Source: Cynocephalus volans (Eukaryota > Chordata > Mammalia > Dermoptera > Cynocephalidae). From it: a stretch of DNA of 64,000 nt. Positions 49,345-61,452 of this stretch are shown here, one piece after another. The notes beneath the pieces were generated by a model. The model made no database searches. It was not told the DNA's origin and saw only the letters and a list, made by a program, of their open reading frames with translations. Location: contig NC_084469.1 of the NCBI RefSeq assembly GCF_027409185.1, positions 85,533,918 through 85,597,917 on the forward strand. The letters run 5' to 3'. Position 1 is the stretch's first letter, and the number at the start of each line of letters is the position of its first letter. The position numbers were made by a program, and so were the translations under genes.

Positions 49345-49705
49345 TGTTAAGGACTGAATGTTTGTGTCCCCCCAGAATTCACATGTTGAAGTCCTAACCC
49401 TTAACGTGATGGTATTTGGAGGTGGGGCCACTGCAGGTGATTAGGTCATGAGGGTACAGCCCTCATGAATGGGATTAGTGCCCTTATAAAAGGGACCCCA
49501 GAGAGCTCTTGCTCTCTTTCTGCCATGAGAGGGGGCCACAAGAAGTCGGCAGTCTGTGACCTGGGAGATGGCCCTCACCAGAATCTGACCTTGTTGGCAC
49601 CCTGATCTTGGGCTTCCAGCCTCTGGAACCATGAGAAATAAGTTTCTGTTGTTTACAAGCTACCCAGTGCATGGTACTTTTCACAGCAGCCTGAACAGAC
49701 TTACA
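49345..49705 (+). mobile_element. MaLR (MST-type) solo LTR
   Basis: Starts TGTTAAGGACTGAATGTTTG and ends GAACAGACTTACA. Same subfamily style as the LTR at 47480, 1.5 kb away and in the same orientation. The two could be independent insertions or the two LTRs of one provirus-like MaLR element. Confidence 0.9.
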
Positions 49706-51430
49706 CACTCCCCTCACCCTATCTCACACGCACCCTTTTCATTGTCAGGGGGTCTTGGGACTGTTTTTCCTTAGACATCCATATGGTTCTTAGGGACATC
49801 TTCACAGCCAGGTATGGAGTCTGGCAAGCCACTGCAGGTGTGATAAAGGCCATCAGCTAAAATGGATGACCAAGGCCACTGGAGTTCCCAAGCACCGAGA
49901 GGCTCCACATGTCTGTGGAGGAGGGGTCGCTCTTCCCTGAGGAATGGCCAACTGGCCACCCCGAGCTCTGCATCCCCAGGTAAAAAATGTCTGCAAGAAC
50001 ATGGGCAAGAGGAGGCACAAATCTGTCAGGGGCCTCCCACAGCATGTGGCAGAATGTGTGACTCAAGCCAGCTTAAGCATGGAAGGAAACTCACTGTCTG
50101 TAACTGACGAGCCCATGGTGGGGCCTGCTTCAGCATCTCATTTCTTCTGAGTTGGCACCTTCCTCACATGGTGCAGTGTCCAGCTCATACCCCCGACACC
50201 CAGGGCTGCCGAGGTGAGAGCTCCTTCCTGTGGACTCAGCTTAAATTCAAGGGTCCTCCCTCTCACTGGCCCAACTCATGCCCCCTCTAAACCTTCACTG
50301 TGGCCAGGGGTTTGGAATATGACAGCTAGCCCCACCAAAGTCCAATGTCTGAGACAGGAGAAAGATGGTTTCCCAAAGAAAAGCTGGAGCGCTCTTACAA
50401 GAGAGGGGGTAGAAGCTAGGCAGAAAAAAAGTTCCTTTGAGGGTGAAGAGAAGGAAAGGAGAAGAAAAGACCAGCTGCCTCAGCCAGATCAGCAAGCCAG
50501 CCATGAACCCAGGGCTGGCCTGACTGTCCTCGTCAGGAAGGAGGTGCTGGAGGCCACTGCGGGTGAAGACTCCAAGCAGGCAGAGAGGAGACTGCAACAA
50601 CTCAGGCTGGCCACAGCAGCTCGGGAAACTGGAAAACTAAGGCGATTGCAATGAAAACAATAATTTTTTTAAAAAACCACCCCCACCCAATGCTTATACC
50701 TCAATTATCTCTATCTTTCATGTAGGAATTATCAGAATAGTTGGAAATGCATCTCTTGGGAAAAGGGCTGTCATTTGTGTTACTTCCCAGGGTTCCACAG
50801 TCCTGCAGTGGAGCCTTGGTTTCCTGTGTCTGCCACAGGCTCAGCAAGGCTGGTCCTGGGGTGGGTCTCTCTTTTATTCTCCTTAATTCCACAGACATGT
50901 GCCTGGCCCTGTTCTCACTGCTGTTCTGAGCAGTAACCACAGAGAAAGGTCCCTGCTCTCACGGAGCCCACGTTCTGCTTGGGGGAGGCAGCCTGCAAGG
51001 AATAAAGCTGATGATTCAGATAATGCCATTTGAACTGGAGAAAATAAAGCAAGGGGAGATGAGAGTGAGAGGCCAGGAAAGCAGGGCACTTTGGGGAAGG
51101 TGGTCAGGAAAGGCCTCCCTGAGGAGCTGGCATTTGCACTGAGTGTCAAATGACAAGAAGGAGCCGCCATGCGAAGATCAGCACAGAGGGGTCAGCCAGA
51201 ACAAAGGCACCGAGGATAAGGACCTTGGCTGGAAGGCCTGCTGGGTCTCTCTGGCCCAGCTCTCTGGTCCTCCACTGGACACCCCAAGAGCAAGCCTGCC
51301 TCTACCTGGGGTCCCTGAACACATCACATGGGGGGCACCAAAGGCAGAGGCTGGGCCATCTCGTCTGAGTTTTTCAGAAAACACAGATCGTCCTGAGAAC
51401 AAGCACTCATTTTCATTGTAGTTCCTCAAA
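49706..51430. other. No gene recognised; old repeat fragment at 50850-51140
   Basis: A segment with CCCTGCTCTCACGGAGCCCA and GGAAAGGCCTCCCTGAGGAG belongs to the same old mammal-wide repeat as 6.7-10.4 kb. The rest is unassigned. A 146-codon lysine/glutamate-rich frame at 50214-50654 has no known domain. Confidence 0.45.
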
Positions 51431-51447
51431 CCAGAGAGTAGATTTTT

Positions 51448-51621
51448 TTTTTTTTTTTTTTTTTTAAAAAGATGACCGGTAAGGGGATCTCAACCCTTGG
51501 CCTGGTGTTGTCAGCACCATGCTCAGCCAGCGAGCAAACCGGCCATCGCTATATAGGATCCGAACCTGTGGCCTTGGTGTTATCAGCACCGCACTCTACC
51601 GAGTGAGCCACGGGCCGGCCT
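51448..51621 (-). mobile_element. Dimeric tRNA-Ile-derived SINE (inverted partner of 51727)
   Basis: Minus-strand dimer with a long T run at its left. The exact 15-bp flank AGAGAGTAGATTTTT is at 51433-51447 and 51622-51636. Confidence 0.95.
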
Positions 51622-51726
51622 AGAGAGTAGATTTTTAAAGCAAGCAAACAGCAAACCACCAGAGTTGACAGGTTGGCCACCTTTGTTATTTCTCACCCAG
51701 AACATCCCCTTTAAGTCCTCAGCAGA

Positions 51727-51896
51727 GGGCCGGCCTGTGGCTCACTCGGGAGAGTGTGGTGCTGATAACATCAAGGCCACAGGTTTGAATCCCTATATAG
51801 GAATGGCCGGTTGGCTCACTTGGGAGAGCGTGGTGCTGACAACACCAAGTCAAGGGTTAAGATCCCCTTACCAGTCATCTTTTAGAAAAAAAAAAA
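51727..51896 (+). mobile_element. Dimeric tRNA-Ile-derived SINE
   Basis: Plus-strand dimer ending in an A-rich tail, only about 105 bp from an oppositely oriented copy. No clear target duplication is seen. Confidence 0.93.
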
Positions 51897-52173
51897 TCTT
51901 CACCAGAATGGAGCAGTTGGGTGTCTTGTCAGTTCCCTGACTGTAGGAAAGAGTCTGAGCAAGCCAGACTCACCAACAGGTTCGAAAGTGGCCTCTGGCC
52001 AGGCCCAGGTGAGGATACAAACCCTCACGGTGTCTTTTTTTTTTTTTTTTTTTTTTTGGTTATTTGTGATTGTGACCTGTCTGGAGTTTTGGCACACGCT
52101 TCTACAGAATAAAACCTGCTGGAAAGCTCTAAAGCACAGCACACTCATGATTCCTGAGATATGTGAATATATA

Positions 52174-52253
52174 TGAAGGATCTTCAAAAGGTTCATGGAA
52201 AGATTATTATCTTTTAATTTTATTTTTTCCACGAACTTTCTGAAGTACCCTCA
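52174..52253. mobile_element. 80-bp hairpin MITE (mariner-like)
   Basis: The left arm TGAAGGATCTTCAAAAGGTT and the reverse complement of the right arm (TGAGGGTACTTCAGAAAGTT) match over most of their length and continue as CATGGAAA versus CGTGGAAA. TA occurs directly outside both ends (52172-52173 and 52254-52255). The element is almost all inverted repeat, like a palindromic mariner-type MITE. I do not assign a family name. Confidence 0.7.
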
Positions 52254-52370
52254 TATGTACCCCCTCTCTATGTGTGTGTACATATTTGTATATACAGAGA
52301 AAGAGAGAAAGAATAGATAGACAGATATGTAGATACAGATACAGAAATTGGATGCCATATTCTGAAAATG

Positions 52371-52492
52371 GTGCTGGCTGTTTAGCTCAGTTGGTTAGAG
52401 CCCAGTGTTATAACACCAAGGTCAAGGGTTCAGATCCCCATACCGGCCAGCCACCAAAATAATAATAATAATAATAAAGTAAATATATACGT
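52371..52492 (+). mobile_element. Monomeric tRNA-Ile-derived SINE with exact target duplication
   Basis: It reads GGCTGTTTAGCTCAGTTGGT (A box) and GGGTTCAGATCCCCATACC (B box), with a 3' (AAT)n-type tail. The exact 14-bp direct repeat ATATTCTGAAAATG lies at 52357-52370 and 52493-52506. It is not a tRNA gene: the acceptor stem is not paired and there is an A-rich tail. Confidence 0.93.
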
Positions 52493-52506
52493 ATATTCTG
52501 AAAATG

Positions 52507-54160
52507 AAGAGGCTCCGTCACTATGCCCCATGATGACGCAGACCTAGGGGTGTGTTTGACATATCAGCAGGCCATCAGGGAAGGTGGTGGGAGCCAAGGA
52601 GCCTTCTTCAGGCCTCTGCCCACTGTCCCTCTCCACAGCAGAGGCCACATCCACTTAAGCCTCAGACTTCTACTGCCAGAGGGGCTTGGTCCTTCACAGC
52701 ATGGAAAGGAATCCAGCACTTTCCTTAACTAAGAAGTCACCAGACACAGGATCCCAAGTCTCTGTGGCACTGGGCAGCAATGCCTGCAGTGAAGGTAGAA
52801 GCAGGCAGCAGGCCACCAAGGCTAGTGCCACACTACCTGGAGGAGACGTGGCAGCTTCATGTTCAGGAGCCTGGCCTTGACCAGCAGCATCTGTGGTCCT
52901 CAGGGCAGGGCCCAGGCAGTGGGGCAGGCAGCTGGCATGGGATGCTTTTCAGGTGGTCCATCAGCACTTAGGATGCCCCCATTTGCATATCTGAGAAGTG
53001 GCGATGCCACTCTGATCCTGCCTGTCTCGCTGGGTCTGGCTGTCATTCAACATTCAACAGAGGCATCCAGAGCACCTATCATGTGCCAGGCCCCAGGGTC
53101 ACGAGAGACATGGGTGGGTGAAGGTTTCACACACCTGCTTCTGGCCTGCCTGGCTCTAGACAGTGTTGGCTTATTACAGGTGTTCTCACCTCGCCACCAT
53201 CTCCCCAGGACAGGGAGCCCCCTTTGAGGGCAGAGATTGAGCACAGTTTAAAAAAACTGTGTCACCCCCCAAACTGAAATCACATGCTTAAATATTTATT
53301 TCTTCTAGAAAGGATTTGTCAGTGTTACAGGAATACGAAGGTGTGAGAATCAGATCTGCTTTTACCCAGTGCCTGGCGCAGTGTGGCATTCCTGGGGGAG
53401 ACCCAAGATGTTCCAAAATGTATGGAGGGTGGATGGGGCTGGGCCAGCCTCGGAGGTCTTTTCTGAGTCCGAAGAGTCTCCAAGACTCACCCCTCCTTTT
53501 TTGTCTAGAAAGGCTGTTTCCTGACAGCCCAGCCTTGCCCGCTCCTGCCAGCTATCTGCCCTGTCCTGCAAGTTCCCAGTTCCTTGAAGGTCACTGCTGT
53601 CAGGCCTACAGTCCGGGGTCGCTGTGCCTGTCTTGGCCAGCTCCTCCAGCAAGAAAGGAGAAAGGGCAGACGTTAGAGGACAGACCCTTATGCGTGGGGG
53701 TGATGTGAGCTACATGCCCATGCCCAGTCCGCCCCTGCGTCCTTCCCCAGGTAGGTTTGCACGGCCTGGCTGGAGGGTACCATGAGCGTGCCTCGCCCCA
53801 TCTGTGCCAGGTGGGAGGGGGCCTGCATTTGGTCATGGGGGTCCTCAGTTTCTGTTCTGTATTTGTACATTCTAATTATTTCATATATGGCCTTCTGATG
53901 GACTCATCTACAGGGAAGCTAAAGATACCCTTAAATGCCTAAAAATAAACCTGATCTGCTAAAAATTCAGCATTTCTCTCCCTCGCTTCTACCAGCTGGG
54001 CCTGTCTGCTTTCACTCCAACACCATCAGGAGCTACAAACAAGATTTACAAAAGCGAACAAGTTTACATGGGCCTGATTAGCAGATTCTCTTTTATCTTC
54101 AATTCGCCAAAACATTTTGGGGTTGTTATTATTGAGACTTACTTTCCTTCTTTCTTTTTT
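52507..54160. other. No gene recognised
   Basis: GC-moderate intergenic sequence. Overlapping short frames only. No family recognised. Confidence 0.4.
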
Positions 54161-54195
54161 TTTTTCCTTCCTTCCTTCCTTCCTTCTTTCCTTTC
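54161..54195 (+). repeat. (TTCC)n-rich pyrimidine tract
   Basis: CTTCCTTCCTTCCTTCC units within a longer T/C run. Confidence 0.9.
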
Positions 54196-54286
54196 CTCTT
54201 CTTTCTTTTCAATCACTTCAGTTTTGTGAATTGTACTCCTTTGTTTTCACATTTAGGAAAAGTTTCATCCAAATACAGGCTTCCAA

Positions 54287-54460
54287 GGGCCGGCCCGTGG
54301 CTCACTTGGTAGAGTGCGGTGCTGATAACACCAAGGCCACGGGTTCGGATCCTATATAGGGATGGCCGGTTTGCTCACTGGCTGAGCGTGGTGCTGACAA
54401 CACTAAGCCAAGGGTTGAGATCCCCTTACTGGTCATCTTTTAAAAAAAAAAAAAAAAAAA
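54287..54460 (+). mobile_element. Dimeric tRNA-Ile-derived SINE with 18-bp target duplication
   Basis: Full-length dimer with a pure A-tail of about 19 residues. The flanks CCAAATACAGGCTTCCAA (54269-54286) and CCAAATACAAGCTTCCAA (54461-54478) differ at one base. One of the least decayed copies here, so probably young. Confidence 0.96.
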
Positions 54461-54478
54461 CCAAATACAAGCTTCCAA

Positions 54479-55774
54479 AATTTTCTCCTTCTGTTCTGCT
54501 GCCCCTCCTTTTCTTACTTCAATTATTTTAAGACACTCTCCCAATTTCTATGAGTACTATGCGGATCGCCTAAAGGCCAGTTAAGAATAACCTGCTAAAC
54601 CAATAAATTATATTCACCCTCATTTCCAGAGAAATCCTTTTACATAAATATCTGCCATAGAGATAAATCAGATAAATTAATAAGAACTCCTTCCTCCCCC
54701 CAAACCAAACAGTGAACAGTAATGGTTATCAGACCAGTTAAAAGAATAAACCTATTAAATAAATAAATTTACTCTACACCAATTTATGTCACCGATGTAC
54801 TTAAGGGGAAACCTTTTAAAGGAGTAGATTTACAGTGCACACATGGATCTCCACTGGGTATGTGTAATTATGCATAAGAAAGGCATTACTTTTAAAGTGG
54901 ATGAATGGGCGATACTTTTTTGATTTACTGTTAGAAACAGAAAAACGGTAATGGTATGAAATAAGCGTTTGCAAACCCATTTCGGAAGACAGGAAACGCT
55001 TGATTTACCTAGGGCACCCATCATGTTCCGTATTTCAGATCGAAGTAGATAAATGGCAAGGCAAATGGATATTTGGGGGGAAATCTATAGCCTTTCTGTC
55101 AACTCTGTAAGTTAAATGTTTGGAATAAAAACGCAGAGAGTGTCTATGTATAAGGAAGAAGTCATGATTTATCAGCAATCTGGTAAAATGCAAGTGGGCA
55201 GTGCTTACCTGGGAAGGTGAGGATTTCACAGATATGAGGGGCCCCAGGCCCTGTTCACAATTCTTGATGTCTTTAGCTATAAAAGCAGGTGTCCAGCTAG
55301 TCCTACCTCCCCCCCCCCAGGCTACCTGAAAGCTGCCCCCAACCCAACACTGTTCCTGTTCTGATCTCATCCTTGCACTTAAAAACCCTGCCTGCACCAC
55401 TACCCATCAAAAGAAAAGATGGACGCCCTATAAAGTGGTTGGACATTGCTTTCACAGAGGCCACATGGAGCTAATTAATACCATGTACAAGCCTTTACTG
55501 AACACCAACTGTGTACACGGACGTGTTGGTTACTGCTGCAGTCTCCGACAAGATTTCTTCATACAATTCAAAGCAGTAATCAACATCTAGAAACAAATTG
55601 ACCCAGGATCTCAGGAGCATGTCTACCCTCAAATAGACGGTTGAAATTAAAATGCCACTCTCCTAAATAGCAGCCCTCTCTTCCTGAATTACCTAAGTCA
55701 TTTCAGTAACTACTTCCTCTATTTGTTTTACTCTTTTGGACACAGTCTCAGAGGTAAACTGTCAGGCAGGATGG
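54479..55774. other. No gene recognised
   Basis: AT-rich, repeat-poor interval. No exon signature. Confidence 0.4.
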
Positions 55775-55965
55775 GATCGTGGCCCAGAGTTCAATCCCAG
55801 CTCTGCTAGTCACTAGCTGTATCGCTTATTCTCTCTGAGCCTCAGTTTCCGCATCTCCAAAACTGATATAATCATCTCATCGCCTGTGCTGGTTAAATGA
55901 GATAATGCATTGAAGGAACTTATCATGTTGGGCAGTCAGTAAATAGTGACAATTACTGTTTTGTT
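55775..55965 (-). mobile_element. MIR SINE
   Basis: CAATCCCAGCTCTGCTAGTC, GAGCCTCAGTTTCCGCATCT and TTAAATGAGATAATGCATTG are reverse-complement MIR blocks in order. This is one of the better preserved MIRs in the window. Confidence 0.9.
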
Positions 55966-56104
55966 GGTTTGCATCATCAGGGAAACTGACCATGTGATAG
56001 ACTGAAGGCCCAGCCCTGTCCTACATGCTCTGAGGACTGAGAGAGCTAGACCACAGGCCCTGCCTCGAGGAGATTCATTTGTTCTTGTACATAAGAAATA
56101 AAGA

Positions 56105-56206
56105 GCCTGGCTGGTTATCTCAGTTGGTTAGAGCATGGTGTTGTAACACCGATGTCAAGGGTTTGGATCCCCATAATGACCAGCTGCCAAAAAAAAAAAA
56201 AAAAAG
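56105..56206 (+). mobile_element. Monomeric tRNA-Ile-derived SINE
   Basis: GGCTGGTTATCTCAGTTGGT (A box) and AAGGGTTTGGATCCCCATAA (B box), then an A-tail. The flanks AAGAAATAAAGAG and AAGAAAGAAAGAG are a probable target duplication with one mismatch. Confidence 0.88.
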
Positions 56207-56759
56207 AAAGAAAGAGAAAATATTAAGTAGCATCCATTAGTGCTACAGAAGCTCAGAGAGAAGGGGTGTGAGTTGAGCCTTGGCTTGTGAGTAGGGTCAG
56301 GATAGAAGGAGAGAGGGAGAGGGCATTCTAGACAATGGGCACAGCCCTGGCAAAAGCCTGGAGGCAGCAGTGTGCATGGAGGCGGCACCTGGGAGAAGGA
56401 AGGAGAAGGGTCTCTGGAGGTGAAGTATTGGGGGATGGTCAGGGATCCATGGTCAGAACAGTGGGAGCCCTCGGGACTGCCCCTCAAAAGGTGCTCTAGT
56501 AACAGTCACCATGTGGCCCTCTCTCAGCCACCATCAGGAGCCTGGCTTAGTCCACCTGGTTCCAGCCTCCATTGGGTGGTCAGATCCTGCTGGCCTCTCT
56601 TGCTGCTCTCCCAGCCCCAGGGATCAGTTTGTGTGAAGATTTTACCAGACGGATCCACAGCCTACCCTGCCTTCGGCCTGCATGACTCAGCCACCAGGCA
56701 AATACCCGCATTACTGCTCATGGTCGCTAACTCCCGGGCCCAGCCCTGGCCGAGGTGTC

Positions 56760-57010
56760 CTGATTGCTCATGCCTAAATAGGAGGGCATGCCCGGAGCAA
56801 GAAGGAATTCAGAAGCTGGCAGATTTACACAGTCAGAACGCGCTAATATCTTTTGACCGGCTTACGAATAAATATGGCCCAACAAATTGTCGTTTTTATG
56901 GGTATTTACAATCGAGGCACTTTGTAAACCTAAGAACTAATATTTCCCAGAGGAAATCTGGCTCTCGATTTTTGATAAATTATTGGAAATTCAAACCAGC
57001 CCCAACCCAG
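56760..57010. other. Possible conserved non-coding element
   Basis: Repeat-free sequence of unusual composition for this region: AT-rich with retained CpGs (GAACGCGCTAAT, GACCGGCTTACG, CAATCGAGG, TCTCGATT). CpG retention in unmethylated or constrained DNA is a typical mark. It lies inside a 258-codon plus-strand frame (56372-57148) that I do not accept as a gene. Confidence 0.35.
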
Positions 57011-57139
57011 GGGTTTCTCTCTCTATTTTTGGCTCCAAAGGTGTGGCGTAAGACAGATTTAGGCTTGTCTGGGGCTGAAATCAGAGGAGGGGATGAGCTG
57101 CCTCCAGGCACTGACGATAATACCCATAGTAATAATCAC

Positions 57140-57300
57140 AAGCACTGATGTAGCATTTATTCTGCCCCAGGCACTCTTCCAAGCCCTTCCCAAGTATTAC
57201 CACATTTAATCATCACAACAACCTTACAGCATAGGTACTATCTAATTGTATTATTTTCCCCATTGTATACATGAGGAAACTGAGGCACAGAAGATTCCAG
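57140..57300 (+). mobile_element. MIR SINE
   Basis: GCATTTATTCTGCCCCAGGC, TTTAATCATCACAACAACCT and GAGGAAACTGAGGCACAGAA in order. Confidence 0.9.
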
Positions 57301-60300
57301 TAAGATTCAGGGAGAGCTTCCTGAGGGTGAACCAGAATCCAATTTGAGTATAGGTCAGAATGCTTCGTGTTACAAGTTAGAAAGCTCAAATGAAACTGAC
57401 ATTTAAGCAAAAGCAACATTGTAAATAAAAAATGCATGGGGGGAGTTGGGGCAGGAGCTCCTCCACTTATGTCACCAAGTTTCCTAATACCTCCTGGCTT
57501 CCCTTTGCTTTGCTCCCTGGCCATTCTGACACTGCTCGCCCTTCTTGGTGATGAGAGGGCTGCAGAGGCCCCAGACTTAAAAACCCCTCCCTTTCAAATC
57601 AAGCCCAGGATTCCACAGCTTTTCATTGGTCAGATCAGGTCATATGTCCTCTAGCCCTGATCCAGTCATGGAAGTCAGAGAATGTCATTCACTGACTGGC
57701 TGAGCACAGGGGAGAAAGGTAAAGACTTCATTGTCCAAGGGTAGGATGGGCTTTGGGCTGCCCTCGACCCACAAATGTCCACCACATGTGGGAGGAAGGA
57801 CTCAGAGTGGAGTCATGGCCCTACGAGGCCTGCCATCCTCCCAGCAGTTCAATCTCCATGGCATAGGGACAGAGGCATGGACACAGTGACCCCAGGTCAG
57901 GGGCCAACAGTCTAACCAGCCTCAGCTGCCACGTCCTCTAACAGCAAGGAGGACACACACCTGCCTCCCATTCACCTCCCGGGTTTCTGGGGTCAGCAAG
58001 GGAGGCTTCATTCCTGAAGCCAAGAAACCAACAGCGATCAGTGTGCCCTCACCATGTGCAGAGGAGTTTGTGGGGTGCAGGGCCAGCGCAGGAAGCAGTG
58101 GGTTCTTTTTCGATCCACTGTATGACGCATGGCTGTGGAGCCTTGAACAAAGGAGTTATTGCCATGTCAGAATGCGTCTTAAATCAATGTGTTTCATTTC
58201 TTTTATTCCCTCAAATCTGGTATTGTCAAGGGTCTGTTTTACAATTGATGACACAATGTGTCGCTTAAGCCCAGTTGCCACACAAAGCAGGGAGAGTCAG
58301 TGCAAGTGGAACAGCCAAAAAGAAGCAGCAGCGATGAGGCCATGTCCCCAAGGTCAGGCTTTGCCTGCAGGAGGCTTGGTGGGTGTTGACAAGGAGCAGT
58401 GCCGGGCTCCACTCTGCTCTTGCCCACCACGTCCTGATCCTGAGGTCCAGATGGAAGGGCAGGTTCAGGGGCAGGTGGGAGTGGCATGCTTCAGGCACGG
58501 GGTCCCCCAAGCCCAGGGGTGTCACCTCCATATGCACAGCCATGGCAGCCCCATGGCTCCCTGCCGCCACCCAGGCTGTGCAGAGCAGGCGTTTCCACCC
58601 CCTTTCAATGTTGTTCAAGAGAACAATCCAAAACAAATATCCATACTCAGCAAACATACTTTTCTGACAGCTTGAATATTAAAAAAAACCCCAAAAAACT
58701 AAAAACAAACAAAAAAAACAAACGTTGCATCTAAGCAAAGCCCTCTCCCCACATTGCTCACAGTGTGGGGACTCCCTCAGTCGCTGGTGGGGGCCGTGGG
58801 AGCCTCCATTCCCTGAAGCCCTTACTGCCTCATGGCAGCCCCGACAGGCCTGGCTCCTGGGGGTCTGACCCCTATGCCCTGCCAGCAGCACGTGGCAGGC
58901 CGAGCCATAGCCCCAGAGTGTCAGCGTGGGGAGGCCCTGATGCTGGAGCTCTCCCTGCGCCAAATGAGAGGCAGAGGGGGCTGGGCCAGGAGCAAGGGCT
59001 TGACAGGATCCTGGGATGGATGCTGAAGTGACCCAGAAGGCAACATCCACAGATCCAGGGAATGGCTGGCTGTGGGGGATGAGGCTGGAGTCAAGATGCT
59101 GCCCGGGGTTCTAGGGACAGAAGCAAATTCACAAGGAGAGGGACCAATCCCTCATACTGAAATGACATATTGAGGGTTCAGCCCATGCTTAGGGTAACCT
59201 GGTTGGGGTGGGGTAGGCTGAGGTTGTACAAGAAACATCGACATGGGCCGGGCAGTTCCCAGAGGTGGATCTGCCTCTCTGGATGATCGAAAGGACGATT
59301 GCTTCACATGAGTCCTGTACCTGGAGCTGGCTCTGGGGGATTCAGAGGCTCTACCAAGGAGCCTGGAGGGATGCAGTGCCTCCCCACAGAGCTCTGCAAG
59401 GGGCTCCTGGGCTCTGTTTCAGCTCACGGTGAAGGAGTTCCTCTTCCCATGTGCTCCGTTCCCCACTGCAGACAGGGCAACTCCAGGCATCCCTCAGGCT
59501 TTGTCCATAACATTTTGTTTTAATTTTAATTTTTTAACTTTTTTTGGAAAATTTAATGTAATTGTTTATTTTTACTTATTTTATTATTTATTTATTTATT
59601 ATTTTCCATAATGTTGTTTTAACACTATCACAACCTCGATAAGCCTTCACACATCCTTGTGTAGACAGTGCCAGAGCTTCAGCTGTGCTCGGGGAGCTTA
59701 GCGGAGCGGAGGTTTTTACTTCCTTTGTGTCGGACACTTTGCTTCTGTTAATGCAACCAATTTGAGCACTGGCTCTCTCGTCAGCCCTTGCTCTGGAGAC
59801 CCACGCTGTCTGCTGTCCTTGAGCACCCAGCACTCCATTTTGCACATACTTCTGTCATCATGCATGGCCTCTACTCTGTCATATATTTGGATTTGGGACC
59901 CAGATGTTGGGCTGTACATTTGTCCCTTTTTAAGTTTGGTCATGTGACCTTGAATCAGAGAGTGAACACTGAGCTATGAGCTTCAGCATGGGGCAGACAG
60001 CTGTGCACGTACTTATGTGGGGGAGGGGTGGCATAAGGAGACCCCAGAGCTCATGCCCTCCTGCAAAGCCACATCTGCAGTGCCTGTGTCTCTTGCACAA
60101 CCTCGGCTACCCCTAGGCATGTTACTTTGAATGTGGGGCTTGCCCCTTAATGTGTCCTTATCAGTGGGAAGGACTGGACTCTCTCCCTGTGAACTTATTG
60201 TCTCCATGAAGCCAGATCTGCTCCTGTATGTCAACAATTATTTGATTACTCTGGGGTCCAGTTTGGAGAGGAAAGGTAAGAAAAATGCTGCATTCATCTC

Positions 60301-61233
60301 CTTTATTTACCAGTTTTCCAAATAATGATTTAGTTAGGCTGCATCCTGCAAAGGCAGGGGTGACCATATAATTTATCATCAAAACCAGAACACTTCAGAG
60401 AGTAAAAGGTCAACTGGCATAAACCAAGATGCTCCAGGCCAAACCTTAATGCATGTTCATCCTATCCAAAAGCAACCTGTGAGGTTTCATTTTTAAAGCC
60501 ATTATAAAGTCACAGATGTAAGCATATTTCATGTGTTTTAATTCATTGCAGCCATTACTCTTACCGATACTCAAATTGTGCCACCTTTTTGTCCAGTAGG
60601 AAAATCAACACTTTTAAACACCCATCCTCATCCTAAGACACTGGTGAAGTCACTGGCCTGATGTGCTGCTATTTTCCTAAATACATGTTCACGGCACCTG
60701 GAACTATTAAAATAAGTAAGTAGCATTCACCCATGCACTGCCCAAACTGTCCTGGGCACCCTCAGAGGCCATGTACTACGGGGGCACACTGAAGGAACCA
60801 GGGATGTCAGTGAAGACAGGAGCCGACTTGAGGGGTGACCGAGGGGGCTGCATGGCCTCAGAGACCCCATGGGCAGTCAGGAAGGAGGCAGCCACTTATT
60901 CTCTAGACCACGGGCAGGCTGCTGGTGGGAGGGTCGTGAATCTCAGCTCTGTTTTGAAAGCAGTTTGAACAAGTCAGAGCTGGGCCACACCTTGAGGGAA
61001 CCAGCTGCCTTCGTGGGCTCCTGCGAGTGTGCAAGCAGACAGTGCAGCCCCATAGCCTTCCTCTGGCCAGCCCCTCCCCGCAAGGCGAGGATTCCACCTG
61101 GCCAAGGGGATGTGACCACCCAGAGCCTGGGCCCCCTTCCTGACTGCACTCTGGGTACCTAGCATCTTGGAATTCCCTGTTCTAATATTCCCAGGCCTGT
61201 ATCTGGGGCCTTCTCAGGCCCCTACCCCTCAGT
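57301..61233. other. No gene recognised
   Basis: Long intergenic stretch. An A/T-rich run with TTTA units lies at 59516-59610. Frames of up to 210 codons (58043-58675) overlap others on both strands and show no domain. Confidence 0.4.
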
Positions 61234-61452
61234 CAGTGGTTCTCAAGTGGGAGGAGGGATTTGACCCCTGACGAGTATTTGGCAATATCTGGAGACATTG
61301 TGGGTTTTCACAGCTGGGGAGGGGTACTACTGAAATCTACTGGGTACAAGCTGAGGTTGCTGCTAAATAGCATACAATGCACAGGACGGCCCCACAACAA
61401 AGAACTATCAGGCCCAAAATGTTGGTAGTGCCGGGATTGAGAAGACCTGCCC
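61234..61452 (+). mobile_element. MER20 hAT-Charlie DNA transposon
   Basis: Begins CAGTGGTTCTCAAGTGGGAG and contains ATTTGGCAATATCTGGAGAC and CATACAATGCACAGGACGGC. It ends near ATTGAGAAGACCTG. This matches the MER20 consensus layout as I recall it. Confidence 0.85.

Noticed and set aside
52371..52450. tRNA-Ile gene
   Set aside because: A and B boxes are present, but the cloverleaf stems are not conserved. An A-rich tail and target-site duplication show a SINE.
56107..56190. tRNA-like sequence as a real tRNA gene
   Set aside because: Same reasoning: degenerate stems, a poly(A) tail and a flanking duplication.
56372..57148. 258-codon plus-strand reading frame
   Set aside because: It has no recognisable domain, ends within a MIR, and its centre looks like non-coding conserved DNA. 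Frames this long occur by chance in 64 kb. PhyloCSF would settle it.
58043..58675. 210-codon plus-strand frame
   Set aside because: It overlaps several other frames in both orientations and shows no domain or splice context.
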